Part shown: piece after piece, positions 53,176-61,543 of the stretch | How positions within the stretch are numbered: position 1 is the first letter of the stretch | How the letters are laid out: the number at the start of each line of letters is the position of its first letter | From: Mycolicibacterium litorale | GTDB taxonomy: Bacteria > Actinomycetota > Actinomycetes > Mycobacteriales > Mycobacteriaceae | Length of the DNA stretch: 64,000 nucleotides | NCBI RefSeq assembly: GCF_010731695.1 | Contig: NZ_AP022586.1 | Location: 558,001 to 622,000 of the forward strand | Reading direction: 5' to 3' | Program-made: the position numbers and the translations under genes | Notes under the pieces: model-generated | Seen by the model: only the letters and a program-made list of their open reading frames with translations | What the model was told of the DNA's origin: nothing | The model's database searches: none

Positions 53176-53922
53176 TCAGGCCACCGGTGCTTCGTCGGGG
53201 GACTGCTGTTCGTTGGCCCTCTTGAGGAAATAGATCACGCAGGACAGCCAGAATCCGAAGATCACTGTCCCCGTCCAGAACGACATCGAGCCGTTCCAGG
53301 CGAAGGGCCCCGCGGTGGTGACGAAGACCGGGATCGCCATGATCTCGGTGACGATCTGCCACACCGTCACGTAGGCCAGCCATTTCGGGAAGATCCCGTT
53401 GCGGTCGTAGAGGATGGCCACCGCGAACCCGAAATACGCTGCGGTGAAACACCCCAGCGAGCCGACGTAGGACAGGCAACCGAGGTCGTAGAGCAGGGAG
53501 AGCAGTTCCGGGTCGCGATCGGGGCGGTAGACGGCGGCCAGGAAGCAGAAGGCGACCAGCAGACAGCCCGGCAGCGCGCCGACCGCCATCCCGCCCAGAT
53601 AGATGTACGCGCAGACGGATCCGGCCGTCATCCGCTTCATGTGGTAGACCACGATGCCGTTGGCCACCCCGGCGCCGCCGACGATGAGGATCAGCAGGCC
53701 GAAGCCGATCTGGATGGTCAGATCGTGGGCGGCGAAGAAGTCCACCTTGCCCGCCGTCGTGACGTCCGGCCGCGGCGGCGGCATCGTCCGGGCGAGGAGG
53801 AAGAAGATCGCGCCGAACGCGGTGTAGAAGGCAGGCACGATCCAGAAGGCGATCCAGATGTCGCGGGTGCCGGCGGGCCGGATGCGGTCCACCGTCGTCT
53901 GGTCGGAGACCAGGGCACTCAC
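53176..53922 (-). CDS. Polytopic membrane protein of unknown function (paralogue pair, second)
   Basis: A 248-residue protein with about six membrane helices, starting at GTG 53922, which overlaps the stop of its paralogue. It shares YRPDRDPELLSLLYDL, AVAIL, FPKWLAYVTV and GPFAWNGSMSFW with the upstream protein. No haem- or copper-ligand pattern of oxidase subunit I is evident. The two may form a heterodimer on which subunits III and IV assemble. Confidence 0.8.
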   Translation of the reverse strand: MSALVSDQTTVDRIRPAGTRDIWIAFWIVPAFYTAFGAIFFLLARTMPPPRPDVTTAGKVDFFAAHDLTIQIGFGLLILIVGGAGVANGIVVYHMKRMTAGSVCAYIYLGGMAVGALPGCLLVAFCFLAAVYRPDRDPELLSLLYDLGCLSYVGSLGCFTAAYFGFAVAILYDRNGIFPKWLAYVTVWQIVTEIMAIPVFVTTAGPFAWNGSMSFWTGTVIFGFWLSCVIYFLKRANEQQSPDEAPVA

Positions 53923-54659
53923 GGCGCGGCGCCTTCCTCGGCGGCCTGGCGGCGCAGTGCGGTTCGCAGCGCGAAGAACATCACGACGACGAAGCCGACG
54001 AACGCGCCGTTGCGCAGCCAGAACGACACCGCGCCGTCCCACGCCAGCGGACCGCTCGAGACCGCCGCCGCGCACGCCGCAGGCGCCATGGCCAGCCCCG
54101 TGATCAGCGCCACCAGCGCCACCCACCGCGGGAAGACCGGCCGAGGGCCGTCATCGAGATGGATCGCCAAGGCCAGCAACAGGTTCTGGGCCACCAGCAT
54201 GCCGACGGGGGCGACGAAGACGATCCACGCCATGTCGTTGAGCAACTGCACCAGTTCCGGGCTGCGGTCCGGCCGGAACGCCGCGACGAGGAAGAAGATG
54301 TCGGCGAGCGCGAAGATCGTCGCACCGCTCACCGCGGCCGTCAGATAGCAGTACGCCAGCACATGGGTCTGGGTCGCCATGCGCTTCATCTGCACGACGA
54401 TGACCATGAAGAACGGCAGCACCATGATGCCGCACAGATTCCAGGTGATCATGGTGGCGCGGACCAGGTCCGCGTTGTCGCGGTAGAACGCCGCCACCTC
54501 GTCGGCCGGCATGGCCGGTGACATCGGCGGGAAGAACCCCGGATACACCAGGAAGCCGATCAGCACCACGACCCCGGCGCACAGACCCGTCCACAGGCCT
54601 ATGGTCTGTGTCCTGACGTCAGCCGAGGCGGGCGTCTGGGGTCCGGCGACCGTGGTCAT
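53919..54659 (-). CDS. Polytopic membrane protein of unknown function (paralogue pair, first)
   Basis: A 246-residue protein with about six membrane helices. Shared landmarks with the 53176 protein are FRPDRSPELVQLLNDM, LALAIHLDDGPRPVFPRWVAL and GPLAWDGAVSFW. It starts 6 bases after the thiolase stop, so it is co-transcribed with thiolase and DUF35 genes. I do not recognise the family. Confidence 0.8.
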   Translation of the reverse strand: MTTVAGPQTPASADVRTQTIGLWTGLCAGVVVLIGFLVYPGFFPPMSPAMPADEVAAFYRDNADLVRATMITWNLCGIMVLPFFMVIVVQMKRMATQTHVLAYCYLTAAVSGATIFALADIFFLVAAFRPDRSPELVQLLNDMAWIVFVAPVGMLVAQNLLLALAIHLDDGPRPVFPRWVALVALITGLAMAPAACAAAVSSGPLAWDGAVSFWLRNGAFVGFVVVMFFALRTALRRQAAEEGAAP

Positions 54660-54665
54660 CGGCGG

Positions 54666-55808
54666 TCACACGGACAGGATCGTCGCCGAGGCGGTACCGG
54701 GGGCGCCGTACACCTGCGCCAGGCCGACTTTGGGTTCACCCGGCACCTGCCGGTCGCCGGCCTCGCCGCGCAGCTGGCGCACGAGCTCGTGCACCTGACG
54801 CAGGCCCGACGCCCCGATGGGCTCACCGTTGGCGATCAACCCGCCGTCGGTGTTGACCGGGATGGAGCCGTGGATCTCGGTGGCGCCGTCGGCGAGCAGC
54901 TTCTCCTGCTCACCGTCGGCGCACAGGCCGGTCTCGGCCATGTGGATGACCTCCGCGCCCGCGTCGGTGTCCTGCAGCTGCGCGATGTCGACGTCTTCCG
55001 GGCCGATGCCGGCGATCTCGTAGGCGGCGCGCGCGGCGTACACGGTCGGGGAGGGGTCCTCGTCGAGCGGCGCGGAGGTGGCGTGCACCTCGTACGCGCC
55101 GTACGTACGGGTGCGGATCTCGCTGGCGCGCAGATACACCGGCTTGTCGGTGTAGCGGTGCGCGATGTCGCCGCGGCACATGATGACCGCGGCCGCGCCC
55201 TCGTCCGGTGCGCAGAACATGTACTGCCGCAGCGGGTAGTTCAATACCGGCGAGGCCATGATCTCCTCGACGGAGATCTCCTTGCGACGGAACGCGTTCG
55301 GATTCAGCGCGCCGTTGCGGAAGTTCTTGTTGGCGACCCGCGCCAGCGTCTCCTCGGAGATGCCGTGTCTGTGGAGATAGGTGTTGGCCTTGATGCCGAA
55401 GAATTTGGTGGTCACGAACTGACCGTTCTCGGCATACCACTGGGGGAGCGCGAGTTTCGCCGGATCGTCGGTGAACGCGCCGCGCGGGTGCTTGTCGAGG
55501 CCGATGGCGATACCGATGTCGTACTTGCCCAGGCGGATGGTGTCCGCCGTCTGCTGGATGGCGCTGGCGGCCGTGGCGCAGGCGTTGAACACATTGGTGA
55601 ACGTGATGCCGGTCAGGCCGACCAACCGGGTGACCGCGTCGGGGTTGGACACCTCGTAGCTGCCGCCGAAGCCGAACTGAATGTCCTTCCACTCCAGCTT
55701 CGCGTCGGTGAGTGCGGTCTGGATCGCGTCGGCGCCCATCTGCATCGCGGTCTTGTCGAACCTCCCGAACGGGTGCAGGCCGACGCCGATGATGGCTACG
55801 TCGTTCAT
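54666..55808 (-). CDS. Thiolase-family lipid-transfer protein
   Basis: A 380-residue thiolase/SCP2-thiolase protein: VAIIGVGLHPFGRF at the start, Cys77 in NACATAAS at the nucleophile position, and C-terminal NTDGGLIANGEPIGASG. The usual GHP of thiolases is replaced by GEP, which removes a catalytic His. This is typical of Ltp-type proteins that cleave or bind acyl-CoA together with a DUF35 partner. That partner gene (55837) lies 28 bases upstream. Confidence 0.88.
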   Translation of the reverse strand: MNDVAIIGVGLHPFGRFDKTAMQMGADAIQTALTDAKLEWKDIQFGFGGSYEVSNPDAVTRLVGLTGITFTNVFNACATAASAIQQTADTIRLGKYDIGIAIGLDKHPRGAFTDDPAKLALPQWYAENGQFVTTKFFGIKANTYLHRHGISEETLARVANKNFRNGALNPNAFRRKEISVEEIMASPVLNYPLRQYMFCAPDEGAAAVIMCRGDIAHRYTDKPVYLRASEIRTRTYGAYEVHATSAPLDEDPSPTVYAARAAYEIAGIGPEDVDIAQLQDTDAGAEVIHMAETGLCADGEQEKLLADGATEIHGSIPVNTDGGLIANGEPIGASGLRQVHELVRQLRGEAGDRQVPGEPKVGLAQVYGAPGTASATILSV

Positions 55809-55836
55809 ATCTCGACTCTTTCTCTCGTCGGCCGGC

Positions 55837-56250
55837 TCAGATCGGCTGGAACGCGAAGGTGACGACGTCCTCGCCGTCCTCGTCCTTGGTGAACGGCACC
55901 ATGGTCAGCTCGACCTGCATGCCGAATTCGAGTTTGGCGGGGTCGTTCTCGGTGAGCCGGCCCTCGACCCGCACCACGTCATCGAGTTGGACGAGACCGA
56001 CCCCGAACGGAACGAAATCCTTTCCCGTGGGGCCCTTGTAGGGAGGTCCCGGCGGGAACCCCTGGGTCGTCCAGGCGACCAGCGTGCCCCGCCGCGGAAG
56101 CAGCACCTGCGACATCTCGCCGCCACTGCACTTGGGGCAGCGGTCCTGCATCGGGAAGGTGGTGGCCGCGCAGCGTGCGCAGCGGCTGCCGATCAGCTGC
56201 GGTCGGTCCTCGGGCCAGGTCGAGATCTCGGGCGCGAGCGCCTTCGCCAT
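55837..56250 (-). CDS. DUF35 Zn-ribbon/OB-fold protein
   Basis: A 137-residue DUF35 protein starting at ATG 56250. The zinc ribbon has Cys24, Cys27, Cys38 and Cys41 (CARC ... CPKC), followed by the OB fold (GTLVAWTTQGFPPGPP, VEGRLTENDP). In steroid breakdown a DUF35 domain (ChsH2) binds Ltp2 to give an active aldolase; the adjacent thiolase-like gene suggests an equivalent complex. It is the first gene of a six-gene operon controlled by the composite operator at 56314. Confidence 0.92.
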   Translation of the reverse strand: MAKALAPEISTWPEDRPQLIGSRCARCAATTFPMQDRCPKCSGGEMSQVLLPRRGTLVAWTTQGFPPGPPYKGPTGKDFVPFGVGLVQLDDVVRVEGRLTENDPAKLEFGMQVELTMVPFTKDEDGEDVVTFAFQPI

Positions 56251-56313
56251 GCGTCGTCCTCCGTGTCCGGGCAAGCCGCGATCCGGCGTGCATGCACAAC
56301 GGTGACACTAGTG

Positions 56314-56341
56314 GGAAATGGCATTCTCGTCTAGAGAGAAT
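56314..56341. promoter_or_regulatory. Composite operator before the DUF35-thiolase-oxidase operon
   Basis: GGAAAT-GGC-ATTCTC-N7-GAGAAT, one of the clearest three-half-site examples. The pair ATTCTC/GAGAAT is perfect. It lies 63 bases upstream of ATG 56250. Confidence 0.7.
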
Positions 56342-56357
56342 CGTCGCTGCGACGCGG

Positions 56358-57074
56358 TCACTTGCCGCGCTTCATGACTTTCTCCGCGGCGACCCAGTGC
56401 TCGTCGGCCACCCACAGCCGCGCGAAGGCGGACACCGCCTCGGTGGCCGGCACCCCGTCGATCACGCGTTTGATCTCCGCGGCCGGCCGGCCGGCGAGCG
56501 CGCGGGCGATCGTGCGCCAGCCCTCGTCGAAGCTCTCCCGCGGCAGGACCATGTCCACGAGGTGCACCTGGTACGCCTCGGCGGCGGTCAGGATCCGGCC
56601 CGTACCCGCCAGCAGCAGCGCCCTGCTCTTGCCGACCAGGTCGGCCAACCGCTCGGCGCCGCCCCATGCCGGCATGATCTCCAGCGACACCTGGTTGAAC
56701 CCGATCCTGATGTCGTCGGCGGCCAACCGGATGTCCGCTGCGACCGCCACCTCGGCGCCGCCGCCGAGCGCGTGGCCGTTCAGCGCCGCGATGACCGGAC
56801 CCGGGAATTCGGCGATCCGGTCGCAGATGCCGCGCATGCGCCAGGCCATTTCGGACGCCTCCGACTCGGTGCGCAGCGCGGCGAGTTCCTTGAGATCGCC
56901 GCCGGAGACGAACGCCCGGTCGCCGGCACCCGTCACGGCCAGTGCCCGCGCGCCGTGGGCGCCGTCGAGCGCCTTCTCCAGCTGGTCCATCGTCTCCAGT
57001 GAGATGGCGTTGCGGGCATGCGGGCGATCGATTGTGATGACGGCCAGACCGTCTTCGATTTCGAGGTCGACCAT
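56358..57074 (-). CDS. Enoyl-CoA hydratase/isomerase family protein
   Basis: A 238-residue crotonase-fold enzyme starting at ATG 57074. It has ITIDRPHARNAIS (13-25), the oxyanion-hole loops GGDLKELAAL and NGHALGGGAEVA, and MPAWGGAERL. The usual catalytic glutamates of hydratases are not both obvious (AWGGAERL retains one). It hydrates or isomerises an enoyl-CoA in beta-oxidation. Divergent from the AMP-ligase gene with an operator between them. Confidence 0.9.
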   Translation of the reverse strand: MVDLEIEDGLAVITIDRPHARNAISLETMDQLEKALDGAHGARALAVTGAGDRAFVSGGDLKELAALRTESEASEMAWRMRGICDRIAEFPGPVIAALNGHALGGGAEVAVAADIRLAADDIRIGFNQVSLEIMPAWGGAERLADLVGKSRALLLAGTGRILTAAEAYQVHLVDMVLPRESFDEGWRTIARALAGRPAAEIKRVIDGVPATEAVSAFARLWVADEHWVAAEKVMKRGK

Positions 57075-57092
57075 CAGACGTTCTCCCAGTCC

Positions 57093-57120
57093 GGTATTGG
57101 CATTCTCGGTTGCGGAGAAT
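57093..57120. promoter_or_regulatory. Composite operator in the hydratase/ligase divergent promoter
   Basis: GGTATT-GGC-ATTCTC-N7-GAGAAT: the first half-site is weak, the other two are perfect, and the spacings equal those at 56314. It is 18 bases from ATG 57074 and 34 bases from GTG 57155, so it could control both genes. Confidence 0.6.
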
Positions 57121-57154
57121 AGCATCACCAACGAGCTGGAGGTGCTGCGGAGGC

Positions 57155-58729
57155 GTGCGAAAGATCCCTGATGAGCTGACCAAACGCTACGAGCAAGAAG
57201 GGTGGTGGACACCCGAAACGCTCGGCGAACTCCTCGCGCGGCATCTCGCGACGGGGCCGGACACCGGGTTCTGCGTGCACTCCGAGCTGCGCCCCTACCG
57301 GGGCACCTTCGCCGACGTCGAACGCCAGGCCCGCCAGCTCGCGGCCGGGCTGCGCAGGCGTGGCGTCGGCCCGGGCGACGTCGTCGCCCTGCAGCTGCCG
57401 AACTGGGCCGAGGCGGCGATGACGTTCTGGGCCTCGGCGTTCCTGGGCGCGGTCGTGGTGCCCATCGTGCACTTCTACGGCCGCAAGGAACTCAGCCACA
57501 TCCTGTCCAGCGCCCGGCCGAAGGTGTTCATCACCACCGCGGCGTTCGGCCGGATGACCTTCCAGCCGGACCTGTGCGCCGACGTCCCGATCGTCGGTCT
57601 GGTCGGCGAGTCCAGCTTCGGGGAACTGCTCGACGACGAGCCGATGGCCGGTACGGTCCACACCGATCCCGCCGGACCCGCGCTGATCGCCTTCACCTCC
57701 GGCACCACCCGCGATCCCAAGGGCGTCGTCCACAGCCACCAGACCCTCGGGTTCGAAACCCGCCAGCTGCTGGAGAACTATCCGCCCGACCGTGGGCGCC
57801 AGCTGACGGCCACCCCGGTCGGACACTTCATCGGGATGGTCGGCGCCTTCCTCATCCCGGTCCTCGAGAACGCGCCGATCGACCTGTGCGACGTCTGGGA
57901 CCCCGGCAAGGTGCTCGGCCTGATGGAGACCGAGGGGTTGTCGATCGGCGGCGGACCGCCGTACTTCGTCACCAGCCTGCTCGACCATCCCGACTGCACC
58001 CCCGCCCACATCGCACGCTTCTCCACCGTCGGCCTCGGGGGGTCGACCGTCCCTGCGGCGGTGACGCGCCGGCTGGCCGATCTCGGGCTGTTCGTCTTCC
58101 GTTCGTACGGCAGCACCGAACATCCCTCGATCACCGGCTCGCGGCCGAGTGCGCCGGAGGCCAAGCGGCTCTACACCGACGGCGACCCTCGCCCCGGTGT
58201 GGAGATCAAGCTCACCGACGACGGTGAGATCCTGTCCCGCGGCCCGGACCTCTGCCTCGGGTACACCGACGCGGCGTTGACCGCCAAGGCATTCGACGAC
58301 GACGGCTGGTACCACACCGGCGATGTCGGGGTCATCGACGAGGACGGCTATCTGACCATCACCGACCGCAAGGCGGACGTCATCATCCGCGGTGGCGAGA
58401 ACATCAGCGCGCTCGAAGTCGAAGAGGTGCTGCTCAGCATGCCCGCCGTCGCCGAGGCGGTGGTGGTGTCGGCGCCCGACTCCCGGCTCGGCGAACACGC
58501 GGCCGCGGTGCTGCGAATCCGGCCCGGCCATTCGATGCCCACCCTCGACGACGTCCGCGGGCACTTCGAACGGGCGGGTGTCGCGCGGCAGAAGTGGCCC
58601 GAGCAACTGGTCGAGATCCCCGAAGGTCAGGACTACCCGCGGACCGCCAGCGGAAAGGTGCAGAAAGTGCTCATCCGCGAGCAGGTTCGCCGCATCGCAC
58701 AGCAGGGCATTGCAGCCGTGGCAAATTGA
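57155..58729 (+). CDS. AMP-forming acyl-CoA ligase (ANL superfamily)
   Basis: A 524-residue adenylate-forming ligase activating a carboxylic acid to its CoA thioester. Motifs are FTSGTTRDPKG (P-loop, A3), YGSTEHPS (A5), GWYHTGDVG (A7), DRKADVIIRGGENIS (A8) and the catalytic Lys in RTASGKVQK (A10). GTG 57155 is the best start; the open frame upstream runs into the operator. Its stop overlaps another operator (58728). Confidence 0.92.
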   Translation: MRKIPDELTKRYEQEGWWTPETLGELLARHLATGPDTGFCVHSELRPYRGTFADVERQARQLAAGLRRRGVGPGDVVALQLPNWAEAAMTFWASAFLGAVVVPIVHFYGRKELSHILSSARPKVFITTAAFGRMTFQPDLCADVPIVGLVGESSFGELLDDEPMAGTVHTDPAGPALIAFTSGTTRDPKGVVHSHQTLGFETRQLLENYPPDRGRQLTATPVGHFIGMVGAFLIPVLENAPIDLCDVWDPGKVLGLMETEGLSIGGGPPYFVTSLLDHPDCTPAHIARFSTVGLGGSTVPAAVTRRLADLGLFVFRSYGSTEHPSITGSRPSAPEAKRLYTDGDPRPGVEIKLTDDGEILSRGPDLCLGYTDAALTAKAFDDDGWYHTGDVGVIDEDGYLTITDRKADVIIRGGENISALEVEEVLLSMPAVAEAVVVSAPDSRLGEHAAAVLRIRPGHSMPTLDDVRGHFERAGVARQKWPEQLVEIPEGQDYPRTASGKVQKVLIREQVRRIAQQGIAAVAN

Positions 58730-58742
58730 GAATACGATTCTC
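58728..58742. promoter_or_regulatory. GAGAAT-N3-ATTCTC operator before the amidohydrolase-ligase unit
   Basis: A perfect GAGAAT-ACG-ATTCTC inverted repeat, overlapping the ligase stop codon and ending 22 bases before ATG 58765. A degenerate third half-site (GAAAAG) stands at the N7 position. Its presence inside an apparent run of plus-strand genes argues for an internal promoter here. Confidence 0.7.
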
Positions 58743-58764
58743 GCAATAAGAAAAGGAGTGTTTC

Positions 58765-59955
58765 ATGGGGCAACTGTCGCATCGGGTCGACATACCGTTT
58801 CCGCTGTTCGACGCGGACAACCATCTCTACGAGCCGCCGGAGGCGATGACCAAGTACCTCCCGAAGGAGTACAAGGACGTCGTCCAGTACGTCGAGGTCA
58901 ACGGCCGCACCAAGATCGCCCTCAAGGGCCAGATCAGCAACTACATCCCCAACCCCACGTTCTCGGTGGTCGCCAAACCGGGCGCATGGGAGGAGTACTT
59001 CAAGTTCGGCAACCCCGACGGCAAGAGCAAGCGCGAACTGTTCGGTGAGCCGATGAAGGCCATCCCGGCGTTCTTCGAGCCCGAACCCCGTATCAAGGTG
59101 ATGGACGAGCTCGGTGTCGACCGCAGCCTGATGTTCCCGACGCTGGCCAGCCTGATCGAGGAGCGACTCTCCGACGATCCGGTCGCCATCCATGTCATCA
59201 TCCACGCGCTCAACGAGTGGCTGCACGAGGTGTGGGGCTTCAACTACCAGAACCGCATCTTCACCACCCCGGTCATCACGCTGCCGATCGTGGAGAAGGC
59301 CATCGAGGAGCTGGAGTGGGCGGTCAAGCGTGGTGCCCGTGCCATCCTCATCCGTCCGGCGCCGGTGCCCGGATTCCGTGGCCCCCGTTCGTTCGCGCTG
59401 CCGGAGTTCGACCCGTTCTGGGAGCGCGTCGTGCACCACGACATCTTCGTCGGCATGCACTCGTCGGACAGCGGCTACTCGCGTTACACCTCGGAGTGGG
59501 ACGGTCAGGCGCAGGAGATGCTGCCGTTCCAGACGAACGCCATGTCCATCCTCAACGAGTGGCGGCCGATCCAGGATGCGGTGGCGTCGTGGGTGATTCA
59601 CGGTGCCCTGTTCCGGTTCCCGAAGCTCAAGGTGGGCATCGTCGAGGCTGGTTCGAAGTGGATGTTCCCGCTGCTCGACTCCATGGCCGAGGTGTACAAG
59701 AAGGCCCCTGAGGCGTTCCTCGGCAACCCGATGGAGGAGATCAAGAACCGGATCTACGTCAGCCCGTTCTACGAGGAGGGCATCGACGACCTGATCAACC
59801 TCATCGGCGTGGATCAGGTGCTCTACGGATCCGACTGGCCGCACCCCGAGGGTCTGGCCGAGCCGACGCACTATGTGACGGCGCTCGAGCACCTCTCGGT
59901 CGAGGACCAGGCGAAGATCATGGGCGGCAACCTCGGGCGTCTCGTCACGACGTGA
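58765..59955 (+). CDS. Amidohydrolase-2 family protein
   Basis: A 396-residue ACMSD-like TIM-barrel protein with the N-terminal FDADNHLYEP (Asp16, Asp18, His20) and the C-terminal YGSDWPHPEG with metal-binding Asp357. Both motifs are intact, unlike in the 25728 protein. Family members decarboxylate or hydrolyse aromatic or cyclic acids. AAAAGGAG precedes ATG 58765. It overlaps the downstream ligase gene by 4 bases. Confidence 0.9.
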   Translation: MGQLSHRVDIPFPLFDADNHLYEPPEAMTKYLPKEYKDVVQYVEVNGRTKIALKGQISNYIPNPTFSVVAKPGAWEEYFKFGNPDGKSKRELFGEPMKAIPAFFEPEPRIKVMDELGVDRSLMFPTLASLIEERLSDDPVAIHVIIHALNEWLHEVWGFNYQNRIFTTPVITLPIVEKAIEELEWAVKRGARAILIRPAPVPGFRGPRSFALPEFDPFWERVVHHDIFVGMHSSDSGYSRYTSEWDGQAQEMLPFQTNAMSILNEWRPIQDAVASWVIHGALFRFPKLKVGIVEAGSKWMFPLLDSMAEVYKKAPEAFLGNPMEEIKNRIYVSPFYEEGIDDLINLIGVDQVLYGSDWPHPEGLAEPTHYVTALEHLSVEDQAKIMGGNLGRLVTT

Positions 59956-61400
59956 CGTACCGGGCGCGCTGGAACACCATCCCCGAGATGGTGTTGAGCG
60001 CAGCGGACCGGTTCGGCGACGCGGAAGCGGTCGTCGACGGTCCGCTGCGCTTGTCCTTCGCGGAGCTGGTCCACCGGATTCGCTGCGCCGCAGGCGCTTT
60101 CGCCGAACTCGGCATCGAAAGGGGTGACCGCGCCGCGATCTGGGCGCCGAACTCCGCCGAGTGGATCATCGCGGCGTTCGGGCTGCTGACCGCGGGCGGC
60201 GTCCTCGTGCCGGTCAACACCCGCTTCAAGAACGAGGAGGCGGCCGACGTCATCGGCCGCAGTGGCGCGAAGGCGGTGCTGGTCCAGAAGGGCTTCTTGG
60301 GCCAGGACTACACCGCACCGGCCGGTGTGCCGGTGATCGACGTCAAATCCGACTTCCTCAGCAGCGGAAGCGCTTTCGAGCGTCCGGTCGAGGGCTCCGA
60401 CATCTCCGACATCATCTTCACCTCCGGTACCACCGGCAGGCCCAAGGGCGTGATGATGAACCACCGCCAGAACCTGCGGTTGTACGAGGAATGGTGCGAC
60501 CTCGCCGATCTGCGGCAGGGTGACCGGTACCTGATGGTCAACCCCTATTTCCACACCTTCGGGTACAAGGCCGGCCTGATCGCCTCGTTCATCCGCGGGG
60601 CGACGATGCTGCCGGTCGCGGTGTTCGACGTCGACCGCGTCGTGGACCTGATCGCGGCCGAACGCATCACGATGCTGCCGGGGCCGCCGACGCTGTATCA
60701 CTCGCTGCTCGCGGTCGAGGACAAGACGAAACTGGCCACCCTGCGTGCCGGTGTCACCGGCGCGGCCGACATCCCCGTCGAACTGGTGCGCCGCGTGCTC
60801 GAAGAACTGCCGTTCCAGACGCTGGCCACCGGATACGGGCTCACCGAGGCCGGCACCGCCACGCTGTCGCGCCCCGGTGACTCGTTCACCGACATCGCCA
60901 CCACGGTCGGCACCGCGTGCGACGGCGTCGAGGTCCGCATCGCCGACGACGGCGAAGTGCTGGTGCGCGGGTACAGCGTCATGCAGGGCTACCTCGACGA
61001 TCCGGCCGCCACCGCCGAGGCCGTCGACCGCGACGGCTGGCTGCACACCGGCGATCTCGGCACGCTCGACGATGCCGGACGACTGCGCATCGTGGGCCGT
61101 AAGAAGGACATGTTCATCGTCGGTGGGTTCAACGCCTACCCGGCCGAGATCGAGGGTTTCCTGCTCGAGCATCCAGCCGTCGCCCAGGTCGCCGTGATAG
61201 GCGTGGACGACGAACGCATGGGGCAGGTGGGGAAGGCGTTCGTGGTGCGAAAAGCCGCGAACACCGATATGACGGCCGAGGATCTGATTGGCTGGGCCAG
61301 GGGCAGGATGGCCGGCTACAAGGTGCCGCGCTACGTCGAGTTCCGCGACGAGCTACCACTCAACGCCACCGGGAAGGTGATGAAGGATCGGTTGCACTGA
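59952..61400 (+). CDS. FadD3-like AMP-forming acyl-CoA ligase
   Basis: A 482-residue ligase starting at GTG 59952, overlapping the amidohydrolase stop. Motifs are FTSGTTGRPKG, TGYGLTEAGT, GWLHTGDLG, GRKKDMFIVGGFNAYP and LNATGKVMK. Length and several stretches (NPYFHTFGYKAGLIASF, LPGPPTLYHSLL) recall M. tuberculosis FadD3, the CoA ligase for the HIP propionate side chain in cholesterol ring breakdown. The same substrate is not implied. It is followed by an operator region and Mce-associated genes. Confidence 0.9.
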   Translation: MTYRARWNTIPEMVLSAADRFGDAEAVVDGPLRLSFAELVHRIRCAAGAFAELGIERGDRAAIWAPNSAEWIIAAFGLLTAGGVLVPVNTRFKNEEAADVIGRSGAKAVLVQKGFLGQDYTAPAGVPVIDVKSDFLSSGSAFERPVEGSDISDIIFTSGTTGRPKGVMMNHRQNLRLYEEWCDLADLRQGDRYLMVNPYFHTFGYKAGLIASFIRGATMLPVAVFDVDRVVDLIAAERITMLPGPPTLYHSLLAVEDKTKLATLRAGVTGAADIPVELVRRVLEELPFQTLATGYGLTEAGTATLSRPGDSFTDIATTVGTACDGVEVRIADDGEVLVRGYSVMQGYLDDPAATAEAVDRDGWLHTGDLGTLDDAGRLRIVGRKKDMFIVGGFNAYPAEIEGFLLEHPAVAQVAVIGVDDERMGQVGKAFVVRKAANTDMTAEDLIGWARGRMAGYKVPRYVEFRDELPLNATGKVMKDRLH

Positions 61401-61415
61401 GCGGCTGCCCAAAAC

Positions 61416-61430
61416 GGAAATGACATTTCC
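61416..61430. promoter_or_regulatory. GGAAAT-N3-ATTTCC palindrome before Mce-associated genes
   Basis: GGAAAT-GAC-ATTTCC, a perfect palindrome extended by one C/G pair on each side. It is a variant of the regional operator. A TATAAC (61434-61439), possible -10 element, follows directly, so binding would block a promoter for the 61544 gene. Confidence 0.55.
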
Positions 61431-61494
61431 GCTGTATAACAGCCCTTCTGCGCCGATCCGGACATGAGGTATGGTCGCGGCGATATCCTGAACA

Positions 61495-61509
61495 GGTAAT
61501 GGCATTCTC
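61495..61509. promoter_or_regulatory. Second operator-like site before Mce-associated genes
   Basis: GGTAAT-GGC-ATTCTC fits the family with two mismatches in the left arm and has the GGC spacer found at three composite sites. It spans a potential ATG (61499), which argues against that start; the GTG at 61544 with AAGGAGG is preferred. Confidence 0.45.
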
Positions 61510-61543
61510 GTTGTTTCAAGCGCTCAACCGACAAGGAGGTCGC

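Noticed and set aside
56288..56297. Perfect 10-base palindrome GTGCATGCAC upstream of the DUF35 gene.
   Set aside because: Short and unique in the window; a better-supported operator lies beside it.
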